The position numbers and the translations under genes were made by a program. Below are positions 1 through 8,312 of a stretch of DNA of 64,000 nt, one piece after another. Location: contig NZ_CP012333.1 in assembly GCF_001263205.1 (NCBI RefSeq), positions 11,017,501-11,081,500 on the forward strand, given 5' to 3'. The notes beneath the pieces were generated by a model. The model saw only the letters and a program-made list of their open reading frames with translations, ran no database searches and was not told the DNA's origin. The stretch is from Labilithrix luteola (GTDB lineage: Bacteria; Myxococcota_A; Polyangia; Polyangiales; Polyangiaceae). Numbering within the stretch: position 1 is the first letter of the stretch; the number at the start of each line of letters is the position of its first letter.

Positions 1-2
1 GC

Positions 3-383
3 TTGCGGGCTTCGCTCCTCCGCTTCGCCGAGCCGCTTCGCGGTGCCGGCGCTCCTGCAGCCCATCTCGCCGAGCTCGTCGCGGCCGGCGAGCTCGTGAT
101 CGAGGAGGCCGAGATGCCCGAAGGCTCGCTCGACGACGCGAACTCCGATGGCGAGCAGGACCACGTCGAGGCGGAGGACGCCGAGCTCACGAGCGAAGAG
201 CCCGTCGACGACGATGCGGCCGGCGAAGAGCCCATCGACGACGAATCGGGCAGCGACCGGCCTGTCGACGACGAAGCGGGCGACGAGCCTATCGACGACG
301 ACGCGGTGAACGAGGAAGTCGTCACACCGGAGCCCGGGACCGAAGAGCCAGTCGTCGACCACGACGAGGAGACGCCTCCGTGA
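3..383 (+). CDS. mukE: MukE, C-terminal fragment (condensin subunit)
   Basis: Partial at the left edge of the window; about 126 residues are visible. MukE is the winged-helix accessory subunit of the MukBEF chromosome condensin and bridges the kleisin MukF and the ATPase MukB. The first 35 visible residues (LRASLLRFAEPLRG, then AHLAELVAAGELVIEE) resemble the end of E. coli MukE (ITESVFRFGADVRAG...RLIRDGEA). The rest is a very acidic extension with five imperfect EP(V/I)DDDA-like units, longer than the short acidic tail of E. coli MukE. The stop overlaps the mukB GTG by 4 nt (GTGA), the arrangement expected for mukE-mukB translational coupling. The family call rests mainly on the next gene and this short match. 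Confidence 0.72.
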   Translation: MRASLLRFAEPLRGAGAPAAHLAELVAAGELVIEEAEMPEGSLDDANSDGEQDHVEAEDAELTSEEPVDDDAAGEEPIDDESGSDRPVDDEAGDEPIDDDAVNEEVVTPEPGTEEPVVDHDEETPP

Positions 384-3300
384 GTCGCACGTGCGCGACA
401 GCACTCGCGCTCGTGAACTGGAAGGGTGTCTTCTACGAGCGCTATCTCCTCGACCGGCACGTGACCGCGCTCGAAGGAGCGAACGGCGCGGGCAAGACCA
501 CCGTGATGGTCGCCGCGTACGTGGTTCTCTTGCCCGACCTCGCACGTCTCCGTTTCACCAACCTCGGCGAAACGGCGGCGACGGGCGGGGATCGCGGCCT
601 CTATGGCCGTCTCGGGGTGGCTGGAAAGCCGTCGTATTCGGCGATGGAGCTGGAGCTCGCCGACGGCTCGCGCCTCGTCGCCGGCGTGCAGCTCGTTCGA
701 AAGTCCGAGCCCACCCTCGAGTTGACGCCGTTCCTCGTGAGTGGGCTCGATCTCCAAGGGAGCCTGAAAGAGATCCTCCTCGTGTCGGGCGCCGACCACG
801 ACGCGATCCCGGAGCTCGACGAGATCCGCTCCGCCGTCGTCGCGCGCGGCGGCAAGATGCAGGTCTTCGGAAGTGCCAAGGAGTACTTCGGAGCGCTCTT
901 CGATCGCGGCGTGAATCCGCTTCGACTCGCCACCGACGAGGAGCGCACGAAGCTCCACGACATGCTCCGCACGAGCATGACCGGCGGCATCTCGCGGGCG
1001 CTCACGAGCGAGCTTCGGTCCTTCTTGCTCAAGGAGGAGAGCGGTCTCGCAGACACGCTGGTTCGCATGCGCGCCAACCTCGACGCGTGCCGACGAACAC
1101 GAACCGAGGTCGCTGAAGCACGCTTGCTCGAGCAGGAGATCATGGCGATCCACGCGGCGGGATCGGCCATGTTCTCGGCGTGCGCCGCGGCAACGGAGGC
1201 GACGGCGCGGAACGCACGTGCGAAGAAGGATACCGCCGACACACGCGTGCGCGAAGCGGAGGCTCAGGTTGCGGCGTTCACGCGCGAGCTCGAAACGTCG
1301 GAAGCGGAACGCAGCCGCGTCTCGGTGCGCCTCTCCGAGCTGCGCAGCGCGATCGACGAGCGAACGACGAGGCGCACGAGGACGGTCGCAGCCCGCGCGG
1401 TCGCCGAACGGCTCGTCGTCGCGACGGCCGAATGGACCGCGGCTTCGGAGACCGTGGAACGGGCGGCCGCCGAACGAGAGACGGCGACGCGCCTTCGCGA
1501 CGAACGCATCACCGAGCGCGATCGCGCACGCGAGGCCTACGCTCGTGCGGCGAGCGGACTCGGAGATCTCCAGGCCGGCCTCGACGAGCTCCACCGGCGC
1601 GCCCACGCGCAGCGCACGGCACGCACGCGTCTTGCCGAGGCGCAGAAGCTCCTCGGTGAATCGTCGCTCGCTGCCGAAGACATCGAAGCGGCGCTCACGC
1701 GCGTACGAGCGTCACTGGCCGACGTCGACACACGACGTGCCCGCGCCGAGCGTGCGCTCGCACTTTCGACGCTCCAGAAAAGTGATTACGAAGCGGCGCG
1801 CGCCGCGCTCGCCACCGTGCGAGGGTCCGAGGTCGACGCGGCCGAGCCGCACGAGCTCGCACGCCAGGAGCTCGCACGCCTGAATGCGCTCGAGCACGTG
1901 GCGAGCAGGAGAGATGCGCTTGGCAAGCAGCGCACGAATGCACGTGCCCAGGCCGAGGCCGCGAAGAAGGTTCGCGCGAGAGCGACGGCGCTCGGCGTCG
2001 AGCTCGACACCGACGGACTCGCGGCGGTCGAGCGGGCCTTGGCGAATGCACAGTCCGAGGTGCGAACCTCTGAAGACGAGGCTCGATCTGCGCAGGCCCG
2101 CGCCACCGAAGCCGCCCGAAACGCCGCGTCGGCGCGCGACGAGGCCGCGGCACTCGAAAGCACATTGCCTCGTTGGGACGTGCTCGCCCCCCTCGCCTCG
2201 CGGCTCGAAACCTGGACGTTCGAGGAGATTGCGCGCAAACGCAGCGCCCTCGCCGAAGAGCGAGAGCGAGCACGCGCGGCCGTCGCGACGGCGGAGAACC
2301 AGCGAGCAACGCTGGCAAGCAACGCCGATCGCCTCGACCAGTCCGGAGGCTTCCCGAACGAACTGCTTGCCGTTCGAGACGTGCTCGCCGCCGACCTCCT
2401 CGCCTCCCGCTTCGAGACGAGCGGTGTCGACGAAGCCCCGATCCTCGAAGCGGCACTCGGCCCGCTCGCCCACGCGCTGGTGGTGGTCGATCCGGGCGCC
2501 GCCGCCGACGCTCTCTCCCAAAGCACGACCGCTCCGGAGACCGTGTGGCTCGTCGCCGAGGAAGACGTGCCACGCATCGTCGAGGCCGCACGCAAGCAGA
2601 TCGGATCGCTCGAGACCACCGACGTGGTCGTGAAAGAAGCCCTCGCGCTCCGTGTCACGCGGCGGCCCAGCCAACCCATCCTCGGGCGTGAAGCTCGGAC
2701 GAAGCGTGCCACCGAGCTCCGCGCCGAGGCCGAGCGCGCCGAGCGGACGACGGCCACGGCGCTCGACGACGTCCGAAGGCTCGATGGTCTCGTCCACGAA
2801 GCCGATCGCCTGCTCGCCGAAACACCCCTTCTCGCGGCGGGTGATCCGCGACCGAAGGCGGCCGCGGCTCGTCAGCGTGAGCAGGAAGCGCGTACGGAGG
2901 AGGCCGACGCTTCGTCATCCGCACGCGCAGCCGCGGAACGAGGGGCCGCGACGAGTACGAAGCTGTCGGGCCTGCTCGAGCTGCTTGCCGAAGCACATCG
3001 GGTGATTTCGTCCGATCCCGACGAAGCGCTCGCCGAGGCCGAGCGCGCGTGGAGCGAAGCCGAGGCCGCCGCGGCGGAGCTCGAGCGCGTCGGCCGCGCC
3101 CGCCTCACCCTCACCGAGAAGCTCGATGCGCTCCGATACGGCCCGACCGAAAGTTCTTCGGGCACCGAAGAAGAGCGCGCGACGCTCGACGTCGAACGTG
3201 ACCGGCTCTATTCGGCCGAGCGCGCACTCGTCGAGGTCGTCGCCAACAAGGAGGCACTCGCGTGGGACGACGTCGATGCGGCCATGGCCGATCGGAGCGT

Positions 3301-5038
3301 CGTCCGCGATTCGATCCAAGCGCAGCACGACGCGGCTCGCCTGGCGGCCACCGCGTCCGAAGAAGCATTGCGCAACGCTGAGTCGGCCTGGGAGCGCGCG
3401 AACGTGGCCTGGCAGGCGGCAGCCGGCGATCGCTCGGCGCGCGAAGGCACGTGCACCCGACTCCGTGCCGAGCTCGCGGAAGCCGGAGGTCAGGAAACGG
3501 CGGACGCATCGATCGAGGCGCTCGACGCCGAGCTGGCTCAGCTTGGCAGCGAACGCGATCAGCTCGCATCGCGCGAAGGCGAGCTCTCGATGGCCATCGC
3601 GGTCACGCGCGAGCGCCGGGCTCGAGGCGAGAGTGCACTCACCGACGAACGCCGTCGGGCCGCCGAGGTCGACACGGCACACGGCCCGGCGCAAGCCGAG
3701 TGGCGCGCGTTCTCGGAGCTGGCGGAGGCGGCCGGTGTCTTGCGCCATCGTACGACGCCGTCGGAACTCTCCCCCACCGAGCATCTTGCCGAAGCACGGG
3801 CCCAGCGTGCCCTCCTCACCACGCGCCTCCAGCATGCTCGCACAGGCGCCGACGGGCTCGCAGCGGTCAACGCTGCCTTCGAGCGTAGCGGCGATGCACC
3901 GGCCGCCTACCTCGAGGGATGGATCGCGGCGCGCGCGTGGGTCATGCGTCGGCTGCCGAGCCAATTCGCCGACGTCTCCGATCCGGCCGACGCGCTCGAG
4001 CGCTTGAGAGCCGACCTGACCGTGCTCAGCGACCGCGTCGTGCGGCAAGAGACCGATCTCCGCGGAACGTCCGAAGACGTGGCGCGCGGCATCGACGTCC
4101 AGCTCAGAAAAACGGCGAACCGCGTGCGCCGCCTCAATCGCGACCTCGTGAACGTATCGTTCGGCAGCATCGGAGCGATTCGCGTCCACATCAAACGCGT
4201 CGAGCGAATGGAGCTCGTCCTTCGAGCGCTACGCGGCGGCGAGGTCCAGGAGCTGCTCTTCCAGGCGGACCTTCCCTTCGAGGACGCGCTGGCCGAAGTG
4301 TTCCGTCGTTACGGCGGCGGCGGGCGCGCAGGCGCGCAGCGCATTCTCGACTATCGCGAGTATCTCGACCTCGTCGTCGAAGTGCAGCGCAAAGCCGCCG
4401 CGTCGGGCGAGTGGGAGGTCGCGTCCCCCACGCGTCTGTCGACCGGTGAGGCCATCGGCGTCGGCGCAGCGCTCATGATGGTGGTCCTGACCGAATGGGA
4501 GCGCGATGCCAACGTGCTCCGCTCCGATCGTCCGACCGGGACGCTTCGCTTCCTCTTCCTCGACGAGGCCAATCGCCTGTCGCCGGACAACCTCGTCGTC
4601 CTCTTCGATCTCTGCCGCACGTTGGACCTCCAGCTCCTCGTGGCGGCTCCCGAGGTCGCGCGGGCCTTCGGAAACACGACGTACCGTCTCGTTCGTCACG
4701 TCGACGCCTCCGGCCGTGAAGAGGTTCTCGTCAGCGGCCGTCGGGCCGTCGCGCCTCCGCCGGAGCCACAGGGCGATGCGCCAGCGTCGGAGCCAACGAC
4801 AGAGCAGGCCGTGCCCGAGGCGCTTGCCGAGGCGCCTTCGCCGGAGCCGGAGCCCGCGGTCGAAGCGACGTTGCCGCAAGGCGACGCGCCACTCCAGGCG
4901 GCCTCACTCGAGCCTGCACCGCCCATCGAAACGCAGCTTGAGCCGGAGGCTCATGAGGCTTCGTCGCCCGAGCCGGAGCCGGAGCCCGCGGTCGAGGACA
5001 TCGCCACGCACGAGCCTCCGCAGCTCAGCGATCGCTGA
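380..5038 (+). CDS. mukB: MukB, SMC-like chromosome partition ATPase
   Basis: MukB is the ATPase and coiled-coil subunit of the MukBEF condensin, which extrudes DNA loops to organise the chromosome. The protein has 1552 residues (E. coli MukB 1486). The N-terminal head has LINW-like ALVNWKGVF at about 10-18, Walker A GANGAGKTT at 33-41, and a stretch LPDLARLRFTNLGETAATGG that aligns closely with E. coli MukB. The middle is Ala/Arg/Glu-rich coiled coil. The C-terminal head has the signature LSTGEAIGVGAALMM, Walker B LRFLFLDEANRLS, and LLVAAPE as in E. coli (IIAAPE). The last 90 or so residues are a Pro/Glu-rich low-complexity tail. The GTG start overlaps the mukE stop. The family's best-known members are gammaproteobacterial, so its presence here is notable. 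Related MksB is less likely, given the close match around both nucleotide-binding motifs. Confidence 0.88.
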   Translation: MSRTCATALALVNWKGVFYERYLLDRHVTALEGANGAGKTTVMVAAYVVLLPDLARLRFTNLGETAATGGDRGLYGRLGVAGKPSYSAMELELADGSRLVAGVQLVRKSEPTLELTPFLVSGLDLQGSLKEILLVSGADHDAIPELDEIRSAVVARGGKMQVFGSAKEYFGALFDRGVNPLRLATDEERTKLHDMLRTSMTGGISRALTSELRSFLLKEESGLADTLVRMRANLDACRRTRTEVAEARLLEQEIMAIHAAGSAMFSACAAATEATARNARAKKDTADTRVREAEAQVAAFTRELETSEAERSRVSVRLSELRSAIDERTTRRTRTVAARAVAERLVVATAEWTAASETVERAAAERETATRLRDERITERDRAREAYARAASGLGDLQAGLDELHRRAHAQRTARTRLAEAQKLLGESSLAAEDIEAALTRVRASLADVDTRRARAERALALSTLQKSDYEAARAALATVRGSEVDAAEPHELARQELARLNALEHVASRRDALGKQRTNARAQAEAAKKVRARATALGVELDTDGLAAVERALANAQSEVRTSEDEARSAQARATEAARNAASARDEAAALESTLPRWDVLAPLASRLETWTFEEIARKRSALAEERERARAAVATAENQRATLASNADRLDQSGGFPNELLAVRDVLAADLLASRFETSGVDEAPILEAALGPLAHALVVVDPGAAADALSQSTTAPETVWLVAEEDVPRIVEAARKQIGSLETTDVVVKEALALRVTRRPSQPILGREARTKRATELRAEAERAERTTATALDDVRRLDGLVHEADRLLAETPLLAAGDPRPKAAAARQREQEARTEEADASSSARAAAERGAATSTKLSGLLELLAEAHRVISSDPDEALAEAERAWSEAEAAAAELERVGRARLTLTEKLDALRYGPTESSSGTEEERATLDVERDRLYSAERALVEVVANKEALAWDDVDAAMADRSVVRDSIQAQHDAARLAATASEEALRNAESAWERANVAWQAAAGDRSAREGTCTRLRAELAEAGGQETADASIEALDAELAQLGSERDQLASREGELSMAIAVTRERRARGESALTDERRRAAEVDTAHGPAQAEWRAFSELAEAAGVLRHRTTPSELSPTEHLAEARAQRALLTTRLQHARTGADGLAAVNAAFERSGDAPAAYLEGWIAARAWVMRRLPSQFADVSDPADALERLRADLTVLSDRVVRQETDLRGTSEDVARGIDVQLRKTANRVRRLNRDLVNVSFGSIGAIRVHIKRVERMELVLRALRGGEVQELLFQADLPFEDALAEVFRRYGGGGRAGAQRILDYREYLDLVVEVQRKAAASGEWEVASPTRLSTGEAIGVGAALMMVVLTEWERDANVLRSDRPTGTLRFLFLDEANRLSPDNLVVLFDLCRTLDLQLLVAAPEVARAFGNTTYRLVRHVDASGREEVLVSGRRAVAPPPEPQGDAPASEPTTEQAVPEALAEAPSPEPEPAVEATLPQGDAPLQAASLEPAPPIETQLEPEAHEASSPEPEPEPAVEDIATHEPPQLSDR

Positions 5039-6224
5039 CGCTCACCTCGCCACCGCAGGGCACGTCGACGGCCAGCGTTTTGCCGGCGCTACCGATGCGA
5101 ATGCGATGGATCCCGCACCGGACGGAGACGGCCTCTGGCGTCTGCCCGACGGTTCGCTGATCGACGAAGATTCGCCTGCCTGGTGTCGCGCCGTCCGTCT
5201 TGACGACACCGGTCTCGGCCGTCGCTAACGCGGACGACTTCGACTCGCTTGCTCTTGTTGCAGGGCGCGGCGGTGGCAAGGGAGTCGGTGCAACGCTCGC
5301 CGGAATCAGCGACGCCTGGGCAGGCAGCGCCGTGGCGGCCGGAAGCTCCGGCATGCGATCCAAAGAGTTTTGTGCGTCGACCGAGTTCGCGAGGGCGTGG
5401 GAGGATTGCCGAGGCAGCGACGGCACGAACAACGCGACGACGCCGATGCCGACTACGGCGGAAACGACCAGCGCCACGACGATGTTGCGCGTCGCGCGTG
5501 ACTTCCGGCGACGGTTCAGACTCGGGACTGTGGGCCGCGAAAGGTCGAACGCGTTGGAGGCCACGACGCGAACGTTCGCACTGCTGGACGGGCCATTCGC
5601 ATGCGTGACGACGGCGTCGAGGCTCGATGGTTCCGGCAGCATCACCGCCTCGAGCGGCTGCGTTCGATCGGGCCGCGGCGCGAGTGACGCAGGTGGCGCA
5701 GGTGCAGGTAGCGCGGGCGCGGGCGGCGCAGGTGGCGCGAGGTCGGCTGCAGCCGCTGCAACGACTCCAACGCCTGCAACGGGCGACGACGAACCCAGGA
5801 TGAGCGTCTTCTCGACGAATGGGAACGACGATGGCTCGGGCCGCCGGTACGGAGCAGGTGCCTCGGGCTTCGGGGCTTCTTCTTCGCCGCGCTTGGAGAA
5901 AACTTCGGGCACCGTCACTTCGATCGTCGCCCGGTCGCCGTCGCCCGCAACCTCCACTCGGGGCGCCGCGACCATCGTGGACTTCGTCGGGCGGCTCGGC
6001 AGCGGCGGCGGCGCCTTCGCCACTGGGCGAGGAACGTTGGCAGCCATCGGCACGCGCGGCTCGCGCGCGCGCTCGAACAGCGACGGAGGGATGGAGCTCG
6101 GAACGGCGTGCACGACCTCTTCGATACCCGGCGGGACCTTCATGCCGCCGTCGGAGTTCGCTTCCGCAACGCCCGCGGTTCGGTCACCACGATTGGAGCT
6201 CGGGGGCCGGTCCACCGCTTCCAT
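5025..6224 (-). CDS. Single-pass membrane protein with PEGA-like C-terminus
   Basis: A 399-residue protein of unrecognised specific function. The N-terminal 260 residues are Pro/Ala-rich low complexity and carry a TLILGSSS segment; a basic stretch (NRRRKSRATRN) precedes one transmembrane helix (IVVALVVSAVVGIGVVALFV, about 255-275). The last 50 residues (GRRIFVDQRTVGQTPEAVSV...HRIRIGS) look like a PEGA-type domain, a small beta domain common at the C-termini of myxobacterial Ser/Thr kinases. The architecture resembles such a kinase without its kinase domain. The inferred topology is cytoplasmic N-terminus and periplasmic PEGA domain. It overlaps the mukB end tail-to-tail by 14 nt. Confidence 0.65.
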   Translation of the reverse strand: MEAVDRPPSSNRGDRTAGVAEANSDGGMKVPPGIEEVVHAVPSSIPPSLFERAREPRVPMAANVPRPVAKAPPPLPSRPTKSTMVAAPRVEVAGDGDRATIEVTVPEVFSKRGEEEAPKPEAPAPYRRPEPSSFPFVEKTLILGSSSPVAGVGVVAAAAADLAPPAPPAPALPAPAPPASLAPRPDRTQPLEAVMLPEPSSLDAVVTHANGPSSSANVRVVASNAFDLSRPTVPSLNRRRKSRATRNIVVALVVSAVVGIGVVALFVPSLPRQSSHALANSVDAQNSLDRMPELPAATALPAQASLIPASVAPTPLPPPRPATRASESKSSALATAETGVVKTDGATPGRRIFVDQRTVGQTPEAVSVRCGIHRIRIGSAGKTLAVDVPCGGEVSVSDR

Positions 6225-6626
6225 GTATCGACATTATCGACCGTTGGCTCTGCCGGCAGTCACGATCGTTCGCGCGCGTAAACTTCGATGGGATGTTCTG
6301 CGCCGTTTCGCGCGCAGCGCACCAGAGGTCGCAGCTACGTCGCTACGCGTCGCTGGTCACTCGCGTGAGCATGTCGCGGGACGTCGATCGCGCGTATGTG
6401 ACGCGCGTCTCGCGGTCGGACGCGTCGATGGTCGCATTGCTGACCACGATGAGGCCATCACGCGTGCCACCCTTTTCGATGCCATGTCGGCTCGATCGCC
6501 GGCAGAGCGACGGGCTCGCATCGAGCTCCACTGCTCACGCGACGTGCGCGTCGTGCTCATGGTTGGGCTCGGCGAGACGCTGTCCCGTCGGTCGCGTCTT
6601 CGAATAGTCTGATCGCGAGCCCGCGC
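6225..6626. other. Intergenic region between divergent genes
   Basis: About 400 bases separate the minus-strand PEGA-like gene from the plus-strand gene at 6627. Short open frames here have no convincing start signal or family resemblance. It presumably holds divergent promoters, but no clear element was found. Confidence 0.5.
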
Positions 6627-7067
6627 ATGACGAAACCAGACGGCAAGGTCGACGCCAATCGCACCATCCAGATCGATCTCGACGATCTGCGCAACGAGCT
6701 CGAGATTAGCGACGTGGATCCAGCGACGATCGCCGCGGCGTTCGCTCCGGTGTCCGAACGCGCGCCAGGAGGAAGAGCGCGGCATGCGCCCCCGCCGCTG
6801 CCTCCGCTTGCTCCAGAAGAACAGATGCAGGTTCCGAACGCGCCCTCCGCGGAGCGGCGTTCGACGAGCTTCTACGTTGCCCTCGTGGTGGCACTCCTCG
6901 CGGTCGGCGGTTTGGGCGGAGCGATTGCCGCGAAGTCCCGCCGCGCGCCGGTCGCTGCTGCGGCTCCCGCAGTGAGCGCGTCCAGCGCCGCCCCCGCCGC
7001 GACCATCATCGGAATTCCGACCGTCGAAATCACCGACACGCCGTCCGAGCCCAGCGAGCACCGCTGA
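6627..7067 (+). CDS. Hypothetical single-pass membrane protein
   Basis: A 146-residue protein with no recognised family. The acidic N-terminal segment (TIQIDLDDLRNELEI) is followed by a Pro-rich linker. One transmembrane helix (FYVALVVALLAVGGLGGAIAA, about 82-102) is followed by a short Ala/Pro-rich tail. Small Pro-rich single-pass proteins of this layout are frequent next to myxobacterial kinases. The ATG start precedes the first conserved-looking acidic segment. No function is proposed. Confidence 0.6.
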   Translation: MTKPDGKVDANRTIQIDLDDLRNELEISDVDPATIAAAFAPVSERAPGGRARHAPPPLPPLAPEEQMQVPNAPSAERRSTSFYVALVVALLAVGGLGGAIAAKSRRAPVAAAAPAVSASSAAPAATIIGIPTVEITDTPSEPSEHR

Positions 7068-7077
7068 CGAGCGACGC

Positions 7078-7449
7078 TCACGCTTCCCACGTGCGTGAGC
7101 CCTCGGACGGCGTGAGGAACAGCACGTCCACGTCCTCGAGCACCTTGCCCACATGCGCCTTGCCGCGCGGGATGTGGATGGCCTGACCAGCGTGAACCGT
7201 CTCCGTCGTGCGTGAGCCATCATCCGTCTCGACGACGAATTCCATCCGGCCGCGCAACACGACGAGCAGTTCGTCGCCCTCGTCGTGAACCTCCCAGAAG
7301 CGCTCCGAGCTCGACGTCGTCAGACGCGCGACGCCGAGCGCAAGGGGAACGTCCGAACGCTGAAGACCGGTCGTGCGATGGCGGACACCAGCGCGCGTAT
7401 CGCGTTCGGGCAACGTTTCGAGCAATCGTGAAAGGTCGAGGATCGTCAT
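7078..7449 (-). CDS. Small cupin-domain protein
   Basis: A 123-residue single-domain cupin (start MTILDLSRLL). The core fits a double-stranded beta-helix: WEVHDEGDELLVVLRGRMEFV resembles cupin motif 1 with one His (H-x-E), and AGQAIHIPRGKAHVGKVLED resembles motif 2 with His in IPRGKAH. Small cupins of this type often serve as sugar or polyol isomerases, metal-dependent oxygenases or ligand sensors, and the substrate cannot be read from the sequence. An upstream in-frame extension exists, but it would read through the operator and into the divergent gene, so the ATG at 7449 was chosen. It is transcribed divergently from a TetR gene, so the TetR protein probably controls it. Confidence 0.75.
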   Translation of the reverse strand: MTILDLSRLLETLPERDTRAGVRHRTTGLQRSDVPLALGVARLTTSSSERFWEVHDEGDELLVVLRGRMEFVVETDDGSRTTETVHAGQAIHIPRGKAHVGKVLEDVDVLFLTPSEGSRTWEA

Positions 7450-7464
7450 GACAACGAACGAAGT

Positions 7465-7484
7465 ATGCGAACATTCATTCGCAT
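7465..7484. promoter_or_regulatory. Probable TetR operator (perfect inverted repeat)
   Basis: ATGCGAA-CATTCA-TTCGCAT is a perfect 7+7 inverted repeat with a 6-bp spacer. It lies in the short divergent interval between the cupin start (7449) and the TetR start (7518). Site size and position suit autoregulation plus control of the cupin gene; binding is inferred. Confidence 0.55.
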
Positions 7485-7517
7485 TCGCTATTCGCGTTGA
7501 AAGAGACGGGATCGGCC

Positions 7518-8162
7518 ATGAAGACCACGCCCAGAAAAAAGCCACGGCAGGCACGCTCCAGGGCCATGGTCGAGTCGATCCTCGAGGCGACGATTCGCGT
7601 TCTCGTCGCTCGCGGATACGACCACACGACCACCATCGCCATCGCCGAGCGCGCGGGCGTCAGCGTCGGCTCGCTGTACCAGTACTTTCCGAACAAGGAG
7701 TCGCTCGTCGCCGCGCTCGTCGAACGTCACACGACGGAGCTTCTCGCGTGCACCGAGCGCGTGCTCACGGATGCTGAAGACAGCGATCCCGCGGACACGA
7801 TGCGAGCCTTCGTCCGCGCGAGCGTGGATGCCCATCGCGTCGATCCCGCACTCCACAAAATCCTCGTCGAGCAGGTTCCTCGCGTCGGGAAGATCAAGAC
7901 GGCAATGGATACGAGCAGGGTCATCGTCGCCAAGCTCACCGCCTACCTCGAACAGCACCGCAAGCGGCTCGTCGTGAGCGATCCGGCCATCGCCGCGTTC
8001 GTCGTCGAGACGTCGGTCGAAGCGCTCACCCATCGCGTCGTCATCGAGCGCCCCGACCTCGTCACTGCCCGGCGCCTCGAGGACGAAGCGACGAACCTGG
8101 TACTCCGCTATCTGTTCGGCGCCCCCGCTGTGCGGACGAAGTGTGCGATGGGACCTGCCTGA
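7518..8162 (+). CDS. TetR/AcrR family transcriptional regulator
   Basis: A protein of about 214 residues with an N-terminal TetR helix-turn-helix: ARSRAMVESILEATIRVL, then TTTIAIAERAGVSVGSLYQYFPNKESL, the classic recognition helix and YxYFxxKe motif. The C-terminal 150 residues are a ligand-binding helical domain of unknown specificity. A TTG codon at 7497 is in frame, but the ATG at 7518 (MKTTPRKK) is the better start and clears the palindrome at 7465-7484. The divergent neighbour is the cupin gene, the likely target. Confidence 0.85.
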   Translation: MKTTPRKKPRQARSRAMVESILEATIRVLVARGYDHTTTIAIAERAGVSVGSLYQYFPNKESLVAALVERHTTELLACTERVLTDAEDSDPADTMRAFVRASVDAHRVDPALHKILVEQVPRVGKIKTAMDTSRVIVAKLTAYLEQHRKRLVVSDPAIAAFVVETSVEALTHRVVIERPDLVTARRLEDEATNLVLRYLFGAPAVRTKCAMGPA

Positions 8163-8240
8163 CGATGCGTGCGATCAGGGCACGGCCTGTGGCTGCCCGG
8201 CGCCACGTGCGTTTCGAAACGCGTGCCGTTCGGTCCGATC

Positions 8241-8284
8241 ATCAAAAAGCAAAGGGCGCGCCCCTCGGAGGAAGCGCGCCCTTT
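8241..8284 (-). terminator. Intrinsic terminator of the activase operon
   Basis: Read on the minus strand, AAAGGGCGCG pairs with CGCGCCCTTT (10 bp, 14-nt loop) and is followed by GCTTTTTGAT. It lies just beyond the stop of the minus-strand gene ending at 8313. Confidence 0.85.
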
Positions 8285-8312
8285 CACTCGCCTTGCTCGG
8301 CGAACGTGTCGA

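Noticed and set aside
380..5038. Wadjet-type JetC or MksB defence ATPase instead of MukB
   Set aside because: The stretches after Walker A and around Walker B follow E. coli MukB almost residue for residue, and the preceding fragment resembles MukE. A phylogeny would settle it.
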